Made by a program: the position numbers and the translations under genes
Shown: piece after piece, positions 34,501-43,115 of the stretch
How positions within the stretch are numbered: the first letter of the stretch is position 1
How the letters are laid out: each line of letters starts with the position of its first letter
The notes under the pieces: model-generated
What the model was told of the DNA's origin: nothing
Seen by the model: the letters and a program-made list of their open reading frames with translations, nothing else
Database searches by the model: none
NCBI GenBank assembly: GCA_008638415.1
Contig: VWVT01000023.1
Location: 1-64,000, forward strand
Origin: Nocardiopsis sinuspersici
GTDB taxonomy: Bacteria > Actinomycetota > Actinomycetes > Streptosporangiales > Streptosporangiaceae
DNA: 64,000 nucleotides
Reading direction: 5' to 3'

Positions 34501-34644
34501 TCCCACCACCCGGAGCGGGCCGCGACCCGCTTCGCCGCCCCGCGCAAGGTGCCCCCCTATGACGTGAACGAGATCCAGGAGGGGGCGGAGCGCGCGGGAC
34601 GGCGCTCCAGCGGCGGCTCCTCCGCGGGGAGGGGGCGCTCATGA
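31549..34644 (+). CDS. FAD-binding and Fe-S oxidoreductase (GlcD/Dld + GlcF fusion type)
   Basis: 1031 residues. The N-terminal half is a PCMH-type FAD-binding domain (VLSRGGGTSLAGQCSN, TIGGMIGNDSCGSSAQAYG) with a GlcD-like C-lobe (YGHFGHGCLHTRI, GEHGDGQSR). A ferredoxin-like part has CVGVGECRSDSGG...CP and CLACKGCKTDCP, followed by two CCG domains (CCGLTWISTGQLG; CCGLAGNFGFE). Such fusions oxidise a 2-hydroxy acid (lactate, glycolate or a longer acid) and pass electrons through Fe-S clusters to the membrane. The 4-base overlap with the enolase-superfamily gene suggests both act on the same carbon source. Confidence 0.9.
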   Translation: MAVDLPAPSPRRGITPTSVDTDALLRDLTERVDGEIRFDRGSLATYSTAASNYRQVPIGVVVPRTVDAGAEAVAVCREHGAPVLSRGGGTSLAGQCSNVAVVIDWSKYCTRVLSVDPEARTAVVEPGIVLDALNAHTNQVRDKLLFGPEPSTHSRCTIGGMIGNDSCGSSAQAYGRTVDNVVRLEVLTYDGCRMWVGPTSDEEYERIVAEGGRRAEIYRGLRQVRDRHATAVRRRFPDIPRRVSGYNLDSLLPENGFDLAAALVGSEGTLVTVLRAEVRLVDAPEAMAMAVCGYSDVFAAADAVPTVLEHDPHILEGLDDKLIAYERRKNLHPTAVSQMPEGAGWLMVQFGGADREEASRRAQDFADAMQASGDVLDARVFDDPDRLAEMWKVREAGLGATARVPAEPDTWEGWEDSAVPPARFGDYLRDLHALMEEFGYADRSSMYGHFGHGCLHTRIPFDLVTPTGIADFRRFVERAADLVVSYGGSLSGEHGDGQSRAELWPKMFGPELMPAFAEFKRIFDPDDRMNPGKLISPDGRGPDRLDENLRLGADYQPEQTDTYFGYPHDDADFSRAVLRCVGVGECRSDSGGVMCPSYRVTREEEHSTRGRSRLLFEMLEGDVVEEGWRSEEVDEALDLCLACKGCKTDCPVNVDMATYKAEFLAHHHAGRIRPAAHYSLGWLPLWARAASLAPGLVNALSSVRFLTRPGKRLGGVAQERPVPPFAPVRFSDSMRRRGSKEGERGEVILWPDTFTDNFHPAVGAAAVRVLEDAGFHVRVPSQTLCCGLTWISTGQLGVARRVLERTVAALRDDIRAGTPVVGLEPSCAAVFRADAPELFPHDKDVARLRSQFFTLSEFLNRYAPDWEPPRLGRTAVTQRHCHQHAVLGFDEDRKLLGRTGADVDLLDVGCCGLAGNFGFEEGHYEVSMAVAESGLLPAVRGADPGALLLADGFSCRTQIEQADTGRGAVHLAEALDLAMRDALPSHHPERAATRFAAPRKVPPYDVNEIQEGAERAGRRSSGGSSAGRGRS

Positions 34645-35762
34645 ACGGGGTGGGGGAGGTGTCCGACCCGGTCGTCACGAGTGTGGACGCGGCCGTCTAC
34701 ACCGTTCCCACCGACCGGCCCGCGGCGGACGGCACGATCACCTGGGACTCCACCACGATGGTGCTCGTCCGGGTGGGCGGAGGCGGCCGCGAGGGACTGG
34801 GGTGGACCTACGGCCCCGCCGCCTGCGCCGCCGTCGTCCGGGACCTGCTCGCCGAGCAGGTCGGGGGCCGACCCGTGCTGGACGTGCCGGCCGCGCTGGA
34901 GGCCATGGTCCGCGCCGTGCGCAACGCGGGCAGGCCGGGCGCGGTCGGCTACGCCGTCTCGGCGGTCGAGACCGCGCTGTGGGACCTCAAGGCACGCCTG
35001 CTCGGCCTGCCCCTGTACCGGCTGCTCGGCGCCGCGCACCAGAGCGCGCCGCTGTACGGCAGCGGCGGCCTGACCAGCTACCCCGACGACGTGATGCGCG
35101 AGCAGTTGGCGCACTGGGTGCACGAGCAGGGCTTCGGGCGGGTCAAGGTCAAGGTCGGGGAGTCGTGGGGCACGCGGGAGGAGCGCGACGTGGAGCGGCT
35201 CCGCCTGGCCCGCGAGGCGATCGGCCCCGAGGCCGAGCTCTTCACCGACGCCAACGGCGGTTACACGGCCAAGCAGGCGATCCGGCTGGCCGGACCGATG
35301 AGCGAGCTGGACGTGCGCTGGCTGGAGGAGCCGGTCTCCTCCGACGACCTCGACGGTCTCCGGCGGATCCGGGACGCGGTCCCGGCGGACGTGACGGCCG
35401 GGGAGTACGGCTTCGACCTGCCCTACTTCCAGCGGATGTGCGCGGCCGGGGCGGTGGACTGCCTCCAGATCGACATCACCCGCTGCGGCGGCGTCCTGGA
35501 GTTGCAGCGCGCGGCGACCGTGGCGGCCGCGCACGGCCTGGAGGTGTCGTCGCACTGCGCGCCCTACCTGCACCGCCACGCGGCACTGGCCCTGCCCAAC
35601 CTGCGCCACCTGGAGTGGTTCCACGACCACGTACGCGTGGAGACCCTCTTCTTCGACGGCGCCGACCCGCCCCGGGAGGGGTCCCTGTGGCCGGATCCCG
35701 ACCGTCCGGGCCACGGACTCACCCTCCGGGAGGCCGACGCCGAGCGCTACCGCACCGGCTGA
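34641..35762 (+). CDS. Enolase superfamily protein (mandelate racemase/muconate lactonizing type)
   Basis: 373 residues. It has an N-terminal capping domain and a modified TIM barrel. The catalytic K-x-K is in FGRVKVKVG; metal ligands are Asp in FTDANGGY, Glu in WLEEPV and Glu in TAGEYG; a possible base His is in VSSHCAP. Members abstract a proton alpha to a carboxylate (racemases, acid-sugar dehydratases, cycloisomerases). The substrate is unknown; coupling to the hydroxy-acid oxidoreductase suggests an acid sugar or hydroxy acid. Confidence 0.88.
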   Translation: MNGVGEVSDPVVTSVDAAVYTVPTDRPAADGTITWDSTTMVLVRVGGGGREGLGWTYGPAACAAVVRDLLAEQVGGRPVLDVPAALEAMVRAVRNAGRPGAVGYAVSAVETALWDLKARLLGLPLYRLLGAAHQSAPLYGSGGLTSYPDDVMREQLAHWVHEQGFGRVKVKVGESWGTREERDVERLRLAREAIGPEAELFTDANGGYTAKQAIRLAGPMSELDVRWLEEPVSSDDLDGLRRIRDAVPADVTAGEYGFDLPYFQRMCAAGAVDCLQIDITRCGGVLELQRAATVAAAHGLEVSSHCAPYLHRHAALALPNLRHLEWFHDHVRVETLFFDGADPPREGSLWPDPDRPGHGLTLREADAERYRTG

Positions 35763-35875
35763 CCCCGTTATCGGAGCAGCGATAGGTGTGTCGCACATCA
35801 CTACGGGTAGGGGTTTGTCACGCTCTTGTTGTTACAGGGGCGGAAGAGTTGGACGTGACCACGGTGGAGGTAACC

Positions 35876-36334
35876 ATGTCCAAGGGAATGCCGACCCAGG
35901 GTGAGACCAGGGTGCCCGGGAAGCCGATCCGCGTCGCCGCGCTCGTCTACGGCGTCGTCTTCCTGCTGGTGGGCCTGCTGGGGTTCATCCCCGGAGTGAC
36001 CACGAACTACGGCCAGATGCAGTTCGCCGGGCACGAGTCCGAGGCCTTCCTGCTCGGGATCTTCCAGGTGTCGATCCTGCACAACCTGCTCCACCTGGTC
36101 CTCGGCGCGGCGGGGGTGGCGATGGCGCGCACCGCCTCGGCGGCGAAGGCCTTCCTCGTCGGCGGCGGGTTCCTCTACCTGCTGCTGTGGTTCTACGGCC
36201 TGCTGGTCGACAACGAGGACCCGACGAACATCGTGCCGCTCAACGACGCCGACAACTGGCTGCACCTGGTCCTCGCGCTGACCATGGTCGGGCTCGGGTT
36301 CATCCTCGCGCCCTCCCGCGAAGCGAGGCGCTAG
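35876..36334 (+). CDS. DUF4383 small membrane protein
   Basis: 152 residues with four hydrophobic segments. The family pattern is present: ALVYGVVFLLVGLLGFIPGVTTNY, NLLHLVLGAAGVAMA, LLLWFYGLL and a second WLHLVLALTMVGLG. The function is unknown. GTGGAGG at 35864-35870 supports the ATG at 35876. Confidence 0.85.
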   Translation: MSKGMPTQGETRVPGKPIRVAALVYGVVFLLVGLLGFIPGVTTNYGQMQFAGHESEAFLLGIFQVSILHNLLHLVLGAAGVAMARTASAAKAFLVGGGFLYLLLWFYGLLVDNEDPTNIVPLNDADNWLHLVLALTMVGLGFILAPSREARR

Positions 36335-36432
36335 GGGTAGTAGGCCGCGACGTCGGCCGCGACGCGGGGGTTGGGCGGGGTCCACGGATCCGGCTTGACC
36401 CTCACGTCGCGTGAGGCCGGAGGGTGGGGTGC

Positions 36433-36969
36433 ATGAGCGACTACTACGACGCCTTCGAGACGAGTCCCGTACCCCCTCCCGGCCCGGACGCGGTTCCGCC
36501 GGAGCCGTTCCGCGGCATCTACGGGATGCCCGCGTTCGCGACCATCCCCACGAATGACATGGCGGCGTCGGTGGACTTCTGGACTCGTGGGCTCGGGTTC
36601 TTCGAGCTGTTCGGCATCCCCGGCAGGCTCGTGCACCTGCGCCGGTGGGCGTTCCAGGACGTACTCCTCGTCTCGGCGGCGGACGCTTCGGAGCGGGCAC
36701 CGGCGATGGGCCTCAGCTTCGCGTGCGTGCTCAGCCAGGTCGACTCCCTCGTCGAGTCCTGCCGCGCGCTGCGCCCGAAATCGGTCGACGGTCCGCGGGA
36801 CACTCCCTGGAACACCCGCGACGTGGAGGTGACCACCCCCGAGAACGCACGGATCGTCCTCACCGCGGCGAAGCCCCTCGACCCGGCCAGCCAGGAGGCG
36901 CGCAACCTCGAGGCCATCGGGATCACCCCGCCGGACGCCGGCCGCGGCGACAATGGGGAACATGCCTGA
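36433..36969 (+). CDS. VOC (glyoxalase/bleomycin resistance) family protein
   Basis: 178 residues. One VOC module: PAFATIPTNDMAASVDFWTRGLGFFELF, LVHLRRWAFQDVLLV, and a terminal VEVTTPENARIVLTAAKP strand. The canonical metal ligands are not all obvious, so it may bind rather than catalyse. Its end overlaps the start of the MerR gene; the two are probably an operon, and the VOC protein may bind the regulator's ligand. Confidence 0.8.
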   Translation: MSDYYDAFETSPVPPPGPDAVPPEPFRGIYGMPAFATIPTNDMAASVDFWTRGLGFFELFGIPGRLVHLRRWAFQDVLLVSAADASERAPAMGLSFACVLSQVDSLVESCRALRPKSVDGPRDTPWNTRDVEVTTPENARIVLTAAKPLDPASQEARNLEAIGITPPDAGRGDNGEHA

Positions 36970-37765
36970 TGCCGCGGACACCGACGGCCTGACCGTCGGC
37001 CAGGTCTCGAAGCGCCTGGGCGTGACGGTCCGCGCGCTGCACCACTGGGACGAGGTCGGCCTGGCGCGACCGTCGCTGCGCACGGCCGCCGGATACCGGC
37101 TCTACACCGCCGGTGACCTGGAACGCCTACACCGCGTCGTCGTCTACCGTGAGCTCGGTCTCGGACTGGACAGGATCCGGGACGTCCTGGAGGACCCGGC
37201 CGCGGACGTGCCCGGCGCGCTGCGCGCGCAGCGCGCCCAGGTCGACGAACGGATCGACCGCCTCCAGAGGCTCGGGGCCGGACTGGACCGGATGATCGAC
37301 GCCCAGGAGCACGGCCTGCTGCTGACCACCGAGCAGCAGGCCGCGGTCTTCGGCCCCCAGTGGAACCCGGACTGGCCCGCCCGGGCACGTCAGCTCTACG
37401 GGGGCACGACGCAGTGGACGCAGTACGCCGAACGCTCGGCCTCACGCGGCCCGGAGGAGTGGCGGGCCGTCGCCGAGGCCGTCGCCTGCCTCGAACGCGC
37501 CCTCGGGGACGCGATGGACGCCGGCGTCGAACCCGGTAGCCCGGAAGCGAACCGGCTCGTCGAGCGGCACCGCGAGGTCTTCGCCTCGTACTTTCCCCTC
37601 ACCAGACGGATGCAGGTCTGTCTCGGCCGCATGTACGAGGCCGATCCGGGGTTCGCCGCCCACTACGACGGCATCCGCGCCGGCCTCGCCGCGTGGTTCC
37701 GCCGCATCGTCGACGCCGACGCGCGTGCCCACGGCATCGACCCCGACACCGCGTCCTGGCGGTAG
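36962..37765 (+). CDS. MerR family regulator with TipAS-like antibiotic-recognition domain
   Basis: 267 residues. The N-terminal winged helix is MerR-like (LTVGQVSKRLGVTVRALHHWDEVGL, YRLYTAGDLERLHRVV), then a coiled-coil and a C-terminal TipAS domain (RRMQVCLGRMYEADPGFAAHYD). TipAL proteins bind thiopeptides and other drugs and activate transcription. GTG/ATG choices: ATG at 36962, just after GGGGAA, or the in-frame ATG at 36953. It overlaps the VOC gene by 8 bases. Confidence 0.88.
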   Translation: MPDAADTDGLTVGQVSKRLGVTVRALHHWDEVGLARPSLRTAAGYRLYTAGDLERLHRVVVYRELGLGLDRIRDVLEDPAADVPGALRAQRAQVDERIDRLQRLGAGLDRMIDAQEHGLLLTTEQQAAVFGPQWNPDWPARARQLYGGTTQWTQYAERSASRGPEEWRAVAEAVACLERALGDAMDAGVEPGSPEANRLVERHREVFASYFPLTRRMQVCLGRMYEADPGFAAHYDGIRAGLAAWFRRIVDADARAHGIDPDTASWR

Positions 37766-37792
37766 AGCGCGGATCCGGAGGGCGGGGACACA

Positions 37793-37826
37793 CGGAACGG
37801 GCCCCGGAGGACCGGGACCCGTTCCG
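37793..37826. terminator. Hairpin between convergent MerR and catalase genes
   Basis: A stem of 9 bp (CGGAACGGG/CCCGTTCCG), one mismatch and 5 further bp, with loop AGGA. It lies midway between the two stop codons and can serve both strands. Confidence 0.8.
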
Positions 37827-37844
37827 CGTTCCCGCCAGGGGGAC

Positions 37845-39530
37845 CTAGCGCTCGACCCTGTGGCGATGGTTGGGCACGCAGTGGGTCATCGTCAGCCCCG
37901 ACACGTCGCGCGGGCCGTTCCTGCCCAGGTTGGCCAGGCGCTGGCGGTCCTCGTCGGTCAGGGTCTGGCTCTGGAGCGGATCCAGGTGCGCCACGTCCTC
38001 CGGACCGATGCCGAGCCTCTTGCCGACGCGCAGCCCCAGGTCGTCCTCGACCAGGAGGAGGTGCCAGACCATCCGCTCCTGGACCGGCCGGTCGCACTGG
38101 GCGAACAGCGTCGCGAAGTTGTGCACGAGGTCGTCGCGCTCCCACTGCTCCATCAGGAGGTAGCGCTGACCCGCCTGCTTGTAGTCGTTGGTGCGCACGA
38201 TGCGCTTGCGGGTGAGCCTCCCCCGGATCTCCGGGCCCTGCTCGTCGTGCGTGGGGTACTGCCCCTCGCGCAGGCCGCCGTGGATGGACGGCTCGTAGTT
38301 GACGTGCGGGTTCTCCCCGCCGGTGTCCTGGTAGTAGGTCATCAGGCCGTCGCGCTGGTTGGTGCGCACGTTCGTGTTCTTGGCCTGGTTCACCGGCAGC
38401 TGCAGGTAGTTGGGCCCCACCCGGTAGCGCTGGGTGTCGCTGTAGGAGAAGGTGCGCCCGACCAGCATCTTGTCGTCGGAGAAGTCCAGGCCGTCCACGA
38501 GCACGCCGGTGCCGAAGGAGATCTGCTCGTTCTCGGCGAAGTTGTCCGACACGTTGCGGTCGAGCACGATCCGCCCCACGGGCTTGGGCGGGAAGTCCTG
38601 CTCCGGCCAGGTCTTGGTGTCGTCCAGCGGGTCGAAGTCGAGTTCGAGGTGCTCGTCGTCGCTCATCATCTGCACGAGCAGCTCCCACTCGGGGTAGTCA
38701 CCCCGGTTGATGGCCTCGTGCAGGTCCTTGGTCGCGTGCCCGGTCTCGTCCGCCTGGACGTTGGCGGCGTCGGCCTCGGTCATGCTCCGCACGCCCTGCT
38801 TGGGCATCCACGTGTACTTGACCAGGACCGTCTCGCCCACGTCGTTGACCCACTTGTAGGTGTTGACGCCGAAGCCCTGCTGGTGCCGGTAGTCCGACGG
38901 GATGCCGCGCGGGCTGAACAGGTTGACCAGCATGTGCATGGACTCGGGGGTCTGCGACATGAAGTCGAAGATGCGGTTCGGCTCCTGGTGGAAGGTCACC
39001 GGGTCCGGCTTGAGGGCGTGGATCACGTCCGGGAACTTGATGGCGTCGCGGATGAAGAACACCGCGAGGTTGTTGCCCACCAGGTCCCAGTTGCCCTCCT
39101 CGGTGTAGAACTTGATGGCGAACCCGCGCGGGTCGCGGTTGGCCTCGGAGGAGTCGCGGCCGCCGATGACCGTGGAGAAGCGCAGCGCGATGTCGGTGCG
39201 CCTGCCCCGCTCCTGGAAGAGCTTGGCCCGCGTGTAGCGGCTGATCGGCTCGTCGCCCCACTTGCCGTAGGCCTCGAAGTAGCCGAACGCGGTCGCGCCG
39301 CGAGCGTGCACCACCCGCTCGGGGATGCGCTCCCGGTCGAAGTGGCTGATCTTCTCCAGGAACTGGTAGTTCTCCAGCGTGGCGGGCCCCCGCTCGCCGA
39401 CCGTGCGCTGGTTCTGGTTGTCGTAGACCTGGTGTCCCTGCCGGTTCGTGAGTACTTCGCGGTCGTCTCCGGACGCGGATCCCTGGCTGGATACGTCGGT
39501 CATGTGACTGGTCCCCCACCGAGTCGTCAT
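37845..39530 (-). CDS. Monofunctional haem catalase
   Basis: 561 residues. Cytoplasmic H2O2 disproportionation. The catalytic His is in ERVVHARGATAFGYFE and the Asn in FFIRDAIKFPD context (DLVGNNLAVF); the haem-ligand region is RTFSYSDTQRYRVGPNYLQLPVN. The size and the tail suggest a small-subunit catalase with a modest C-terminal extension. The ATG at 39530 follows GAGGAA; an in-frame ATG at 39503 is also possible. Confidence 0.96.
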   Translation of the reverse strand: MTTRWGTSHMTDVSSQGSASGDDREVLTNRQGHQVYDNQNQRTVGERGPATLENYQFLEKISHFDRERIPERVVHARGATAFGYFEAYGKWGDEPISRYTRAKLFQERGRRTDIALRFSTVIGGRDSSEANRDPRGFAIKFYTEEGNWDLVGNNLAVFFIRDAIKFPDVIHALKPDPVTFHQEPNRIFDFMSQTPESMHMLVNLFSPRGIPSDYRHQQGFGVNTYKWVNDVGETVLVKYTWMPKQGVRSMTEADAANVQADETGHATKDLHEAINRGDYPEWELLVQMMSDDEHLELDFDPLDDTKTWPEQDFPPKPVGRIVLDRNVSDNFAENEQISFGTGVLVDGLDFSDDKMLVGRTFSYSDTQRYRVGPNYLQLPVNQAKNTNVRTNQRDGLMTYYQDTGGENPHVNYEPSIHGGLREGQYPTHDEQGPEIRGRLTRKRIVRTNDYKQAGQRYLLMEQWERDDLVHNFATLFAQCDRPVQERMVWHLLLVEDDLGLRVGKRLGIGPEDVAHLDPLQSQTLTDEDRQRLANLGRNGPRDVSGLTMTHCVPNHRHRVER

Positions 39531-39858
39531 GTTCTTCCTCGGGTTCCCCTGCCCATCGCCGAGGCCGGGAACGCACGGAGGGGGAAGTTCTTACCAAGTG
39601 AAGGGAGTACGGGGACCGTCGTCCCGTACGAGATGTCCGAAGAGGCGCGTTCGCCCCTCCCGACCTCGTCGGATCCGGTGTTTCACGTGAAACCTCACCG
39701 CCCCGGCACGGTGGCACGGAACGCCCATGGATCCACCACGAGCGGCGTGTCCCCACGCGCGCGGGCACCCTTCCGGCGGATGGTGGACACCTGCTGTCCA
39801 CGCCCTCGCGTGGACGTGGAACGACGTCGACGGCCCAGGGGCCGGTTCGGGGGCGAGC
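39531..39858. promoter_or_regulatory. Divergent intergenic region, catalase and formate dehydrogenase
   Basis: 328 bases without a convincing gene. The frame upstream of the formate dehydrogenase start is open, but the family N-terminus begins at 39859. It holds the promoters of both flanking genes and the palindrome at 39679-39694. No clear -35/-10 pair was found. Confidence 0.5.
39679..39694. other. parS-like ParB-binding site
   Basis: TGTTTCACGTGAAACC matches the bacterial parS consensus TGTTTCACGTGAAACA at 15 of 16 positions, including the perfect 14-base palindrome GTTTCACGTGAAAC typical of Streptomyces parS. ParB loads there to segregate the origin region. Many actinomycetes carry numerous parS sites, so a single intergenic copy is expected if the window is near oriC. 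Confidence 0.65.
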
Positions 39859-42800
39859 ATGGGTGTACGCACGTGGATCGAGTCGTGGCCGGTGTACCGG
39901 CAGCTCACCGGCGAGGACCGGATGGGTCTCGGAGCCGCCGCGAAGTCCGAGCGGTCGGAGAGCCTGCGGGCCCGCACCGAGGACGCCGACAGGGTCGTGC
40001 GGTCGGTCTGCCCCTACTGCGCGGTGGGCTGCTCCCAGAACGTCTACGTCAAGGACGAGAAGGTCGTCCAGATCGAGGGCGACCCCGACTCCCCGATCAG
40101 CCGCGGCCGCCTGTGCCCCAAGGGGGCGGCCAGCCTCCAGCTCACCACCGGGTCCGGCCGTGAGGAGAAGGTCCTCTACCGCCGCCCGTACGGCGCCGAC
40201 TGGGAGGAACTCGACCTCGACACCGCCATGGGCATGGTCGCCGAACGGGTGGTCCGCACCCGCGACGAGACGTGGGAGCAGGAGTACGGGGGGCGCAGGG
40301 TGGCCCGCACGCTGGGGATCGCCAGCCTGGGCGGAGCCACGCTGGACAACGAGGAGAACTACCTCATCAAGAAGCTCCTGACCTCGCTCGGCGTCGTCCA
40401 GGTGGAGAACCAGGCCCGGGTGTGCCACAGCTCCACCGTCGCCGGGCTGGGGACGAGCTTCGGCCGGGGCGGGGCGACCATGTTCCTCCAGGACCTGCAG
40501 AACTCCGACTGCATCGTCATCGAGGGTTCCAACTTCGCCGAGGCCCACCCGGTCGGCTTCCAGTGGGTCATGGAGGCCAAGGCGCGCGGCGCGGTGGTCA
40601 TCCACGTCGATCCCCGGTTCAGCCGCACCAGCGCCCTCGCCGACCTGCACGTGCCCATCCGCGCGGGCACCGACATCGCCTTCCTCGGCGCGATCATCAA
40701 CCACGTCCTCACCGAGGAGAAGTACTTCCGCGACTACGTGCTCGCCTTCACCAACGCCGCGACGATCGTCGGTGAGGACTTCCAGGACACCGAGGACCTG
40801 GACGGCCTGTTCTCCGGCTTCTCGGAGAGGGACAAGAGCTACGACGCCGGCACCTGGGGCTACGAGGGCGCTGAGGTGGCCGCCGCGTCCGGCAACCGCG
40901 ACCAGCTGCACAGGGAGCGGCTGGAGGAGACCCTCGACACCAGCCGCGCCGGTCGGCCCGAACAGCAGGGCTCGGGCGGCGCGGTGATCCGGAACAAGCC
41001 GCGGGAGGACCCGACGCTCACCGACCCGCGCTGCGTGTTCCAGATCCTCGGGCGCCACTACTCGCGCTATACGCCCGAGATGGTCGAGGAGGTCTGCGGC
41101 ATCCCGCGGGAGACCTTCCTCCAGGTGTGCGACCACCTCACCGGCAACTCGGGCCGGGACCGCACCAGCGCCTTCTGCTACGCCGTGGGCTGGACCCAGC
41201 ACACCGTCGGCTCGCAGTACATCCGGGCCGCCTCCATCCTCCAGCTCCTGCTGGGCAACATCGGCCGTCCGGGCGGAGGCATCCAGGCACTGCGCGGACA
41301 CGCCAGCATCCAGGGCTCCAGCGACGTGCCGACGCTGTTCGACCTGCTCCCGGGCTACCTGCCGATGCCCCACGCCCACGAGGAGACGTCCCTGGAGAAC
41401 TACGTCCTGGCCGTCGGCAACCCGCGCAAGGGCTTCTGGGACGGGATGCGGGCCTACACCGTCAGCCTGCTCAAGGCATGGTGGGGCGAGAGCGCGACGG
41501 CCGAGAACGACTACTGCTTCGACCGGATCCCGAAGCTCACGGGGTCCCACAGTCACTACGACACCGTGATGGCCCAGATCGCCGGGGACTGCAAGGGCTA
41601 CTTCCTCATGGGGGAGAACCCCGCCGTGGGCTCGGCCAACAGCCGGGCCCAGCGCATGGGCATGGCCGAACTGGACTGGCTGGTCGTGCGCGACTTCTCG
41701 CTGATCGAGAGCGCCACCTGGTGGAAGGACGGGCCGGAGATCGAGTCCGGGGAGAAGCGGACCGAGGACATCGGCACCGAGGTGTTCTTCTTCCCCGCCG
41801 CGGCGCACACCGAGAAGTCGGGCACCTTCACCAACACCAACCGGCTGCTCCAGTGGCACGACCGGGCCGTGCTTCCCAGCGGTGACCGACGCAGCGATCT
41901 CTGGTTCATGTACCACCTGGGCCGGATCATCCGCGAGAGGCTCGCCGGCTCCGACGACCCCAAGGACCGCGCGGTCCTGGACTTGACGTGGGACTACCCG
42001 CTGGAGGAGGACGGCGAGCCCGACGCGGCCGCGGTCCTGCGGGAGATCAACGGCCACGACGCCGAGGGTCGTCCGCTCACCGCCTACACGGAGCTGCGCG
42101 ACGACGGGTCCACGTCCTGCGGATGCTGGATCTACTGCGGCGTCTTCAAGGACGGGGTGAACCAGGCGGCGCGCAAGAAGCCCCACACGGAACAGGACTG
42201 GATCGCCGCCGAGTGGGCGTGGTCCTGGCCGGACAACCGGCGCATCCTCTACAACCGCGCGTCCGCGGACGAGAACGGCGAGCCGTGGAGTCCGGGCAAG
42301 AGCCTCGTCTGGTGGGACGCCGAGCAGGGCAGCTGGGTCGGGCACGACACACCCGACTTCGAGAACCACAAGGCGCCCGACCACCAGCCCCCGGAGGACG
42401 CCGAGGGGGTGGCGGCGCTGAGCGGGCGGGACGCCTTCATCATGCAGGCCGACGGCAGGGGGTGGCTGTACGCGCCCGCCGGGCTGAACGACGGGCCGAT
42501 GCCCACCCACTACGAGCCGCAGGACACCCCGTTCGCGAACCCGCTCTACGGGCACCAGCGCAACCCGACGCGTCTGACGTATCCGCACGAGTACAACCGG
42601 TACCACCCCGCACCCGGCACCCCGGGGGCGGACGTCTTCCCGTACGTGGTGACCACCTACCGGCTCACCGAGCACTTCACCGCGGGCGGGATGAGCCGGT
42701 GGACGCCCTACCTCTCCGAACTACAGCCGGAGTTCTTCTGCGAGGTGGGACCGGAGCTGGCGGCCGAGCGCGGGCTGGAGCACGGCGGCTGGGCCACCAT

Positions 42801-43113
42801 CGTCACGGCACGCAACGCCATCGAGGCCCGGGTCATGGTCACGGACCGCATGAGGCCCCTGAGGGTGCAGGGAAGGGTGGTCCACCAGATCGGGGTGCCC
42901 TACCACTGGGGGCCGAACGGGTACTCGACGGGGGACGCGGCCAACGAGCTGATGTCCATCTCCCTGGACCCCAACGTGCACATCCAGGAGGTCAAGGCGC
43001 TCACCGCCGACATCGTCGCGGGACGGCGCCCGCGCGGCGCCGAGCGCAGGGAGTTCGTGCGCGCCTACCAGGAGCGCGCCGGGATCACCGAGCAGACCGG
43101 AACGGAGGTGTGA
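39859..43113 (+). CDS. Formate dehydrogenase, alpha (catalytic molybdopterin) subunit, Cys type
   Basis: 1084 residues. Closest in layout to FdnG/FdoG. The first [4Fe-4S] ligands are C51, C54, C58 and C86 (CPYCAVGC ... RLCPKG). In the active-site motif ARVUHGPTVA of E. coli the selenocysteine is replaced by Cys189 (ARVCHSSTVAGL). Other shared blocks: EAHPVGFQWVMEAK, YAVGWTQHTVGSQ, CGCWIYCG and RILYNRASADENGEPW. No Tat signal is visible (the protein starts MGVRTWIESW), so the catalytic subunit is predicted to stay inside the cell. It oxidises formate to CO2, passing electrons to the beta and gamma subunits encoded directly after it. Confidence 0.95.
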   Translation: MGVRTWIESWPVYRQLTGEDRMGLGAAAKSERSESLRARTEDADRVVRSVCPYCAVGCSQNVYVKDEKVVQIEGDPDSPISRGRLCPKGAASLQLTTGSGREEKVLYRRPYGADWEELDLDTAMGMVAERVVRTRDETWEQEYGGRRVARTLGIASLGGATLDNEENYLIKKLLTSLGVVQVENQARVCHSSTVAGLGTSFGRGGATMFLQDLQNSDCIVIEGSNFAEAHPVGFQWVMEAKARGAVVIHVDPRFSRTSALADLHVPIRAGTDIAFLGAIINHVLTEEKYFRDYVLAFTNAATIVGEDFQDTEDLDGLFSGFSERDKSYDAGTWGYEGAEVAAASGNRDQLHRERLEETLDTSRAGRPEQQGSGGAVIRNKPREDPTLTDPRCVFQILGRHYSRYTPEMVEEVCGIPRETFLQVCDHLTGNSGRDRTSAFCYAVGWTQHTVGSQYIRAASILQLLLGNIGRPGGGIQALRGHASIQGSSDVPTLFDLLPGYLPMPHAHEETSLENYVLAVGNPRKGFWDGMRAYTVSLLKAWWGESATAENDYCFDRIPKLTGSHSHYDTVMAQIAGDCKGYFLMGENPAVGSANSRAQRMGMAELDWLVVRDFSLIESATWWKDGPEIESGEKRTEDIGTEVFFFPAAAHTEKSGTFTNTNRLLQWHDRAVLPSGDRRSDLWFMYHLGRIIRERLAGSDDPKDRAVLDLTWDYPLEEDGEPDAAAVLREINGHDAEGRPLTAYTELRDDGSTSCGCWIYCGVFKDGVNQAARKKPHTEQDWIAAEWAWSWPDNRRILYNRASADENGEPWSPGKSLVWWDAEQGSWVGHDTPDFENHKAPDHQPPEDAEGVAALSGRDAFIMQADGRGWLYAPAGLNDGPMPTHYEPQDTPFANPLYGHQRNPTRLTYPHEYNRYHPAPGTPGADVFPYVVTTYRLTEHFTAGGMSRWTPYLSELQPEFFCEVGPELAAERGLEHGGWATIVTARNAIEARVMVTDRMRPLRVQGRVVHQIGVPYHWGPNGYSTGDAANELMSISLDPNVHIQEVKALTADIVAGRRPRGAERREFVRAYQERAGITEQTGTEV

Positions 43114-43115
43114 GC

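Noticed and set aside
39727..39858. Longer start for the formate dehydrogenase alpha subunit
   Set aside because: The extension has no Tat signal or other feature, and homologues begin M-G-V-R-T-W as at 39859.
38698..42675. Minus-strand open frame of over 1300 codons across formate dehydrogenase and catalase genes
   Set aside because: Antisense shadow caused by GC-rich third positions. Both plus- and minus-strand real genes there have clear motifs.
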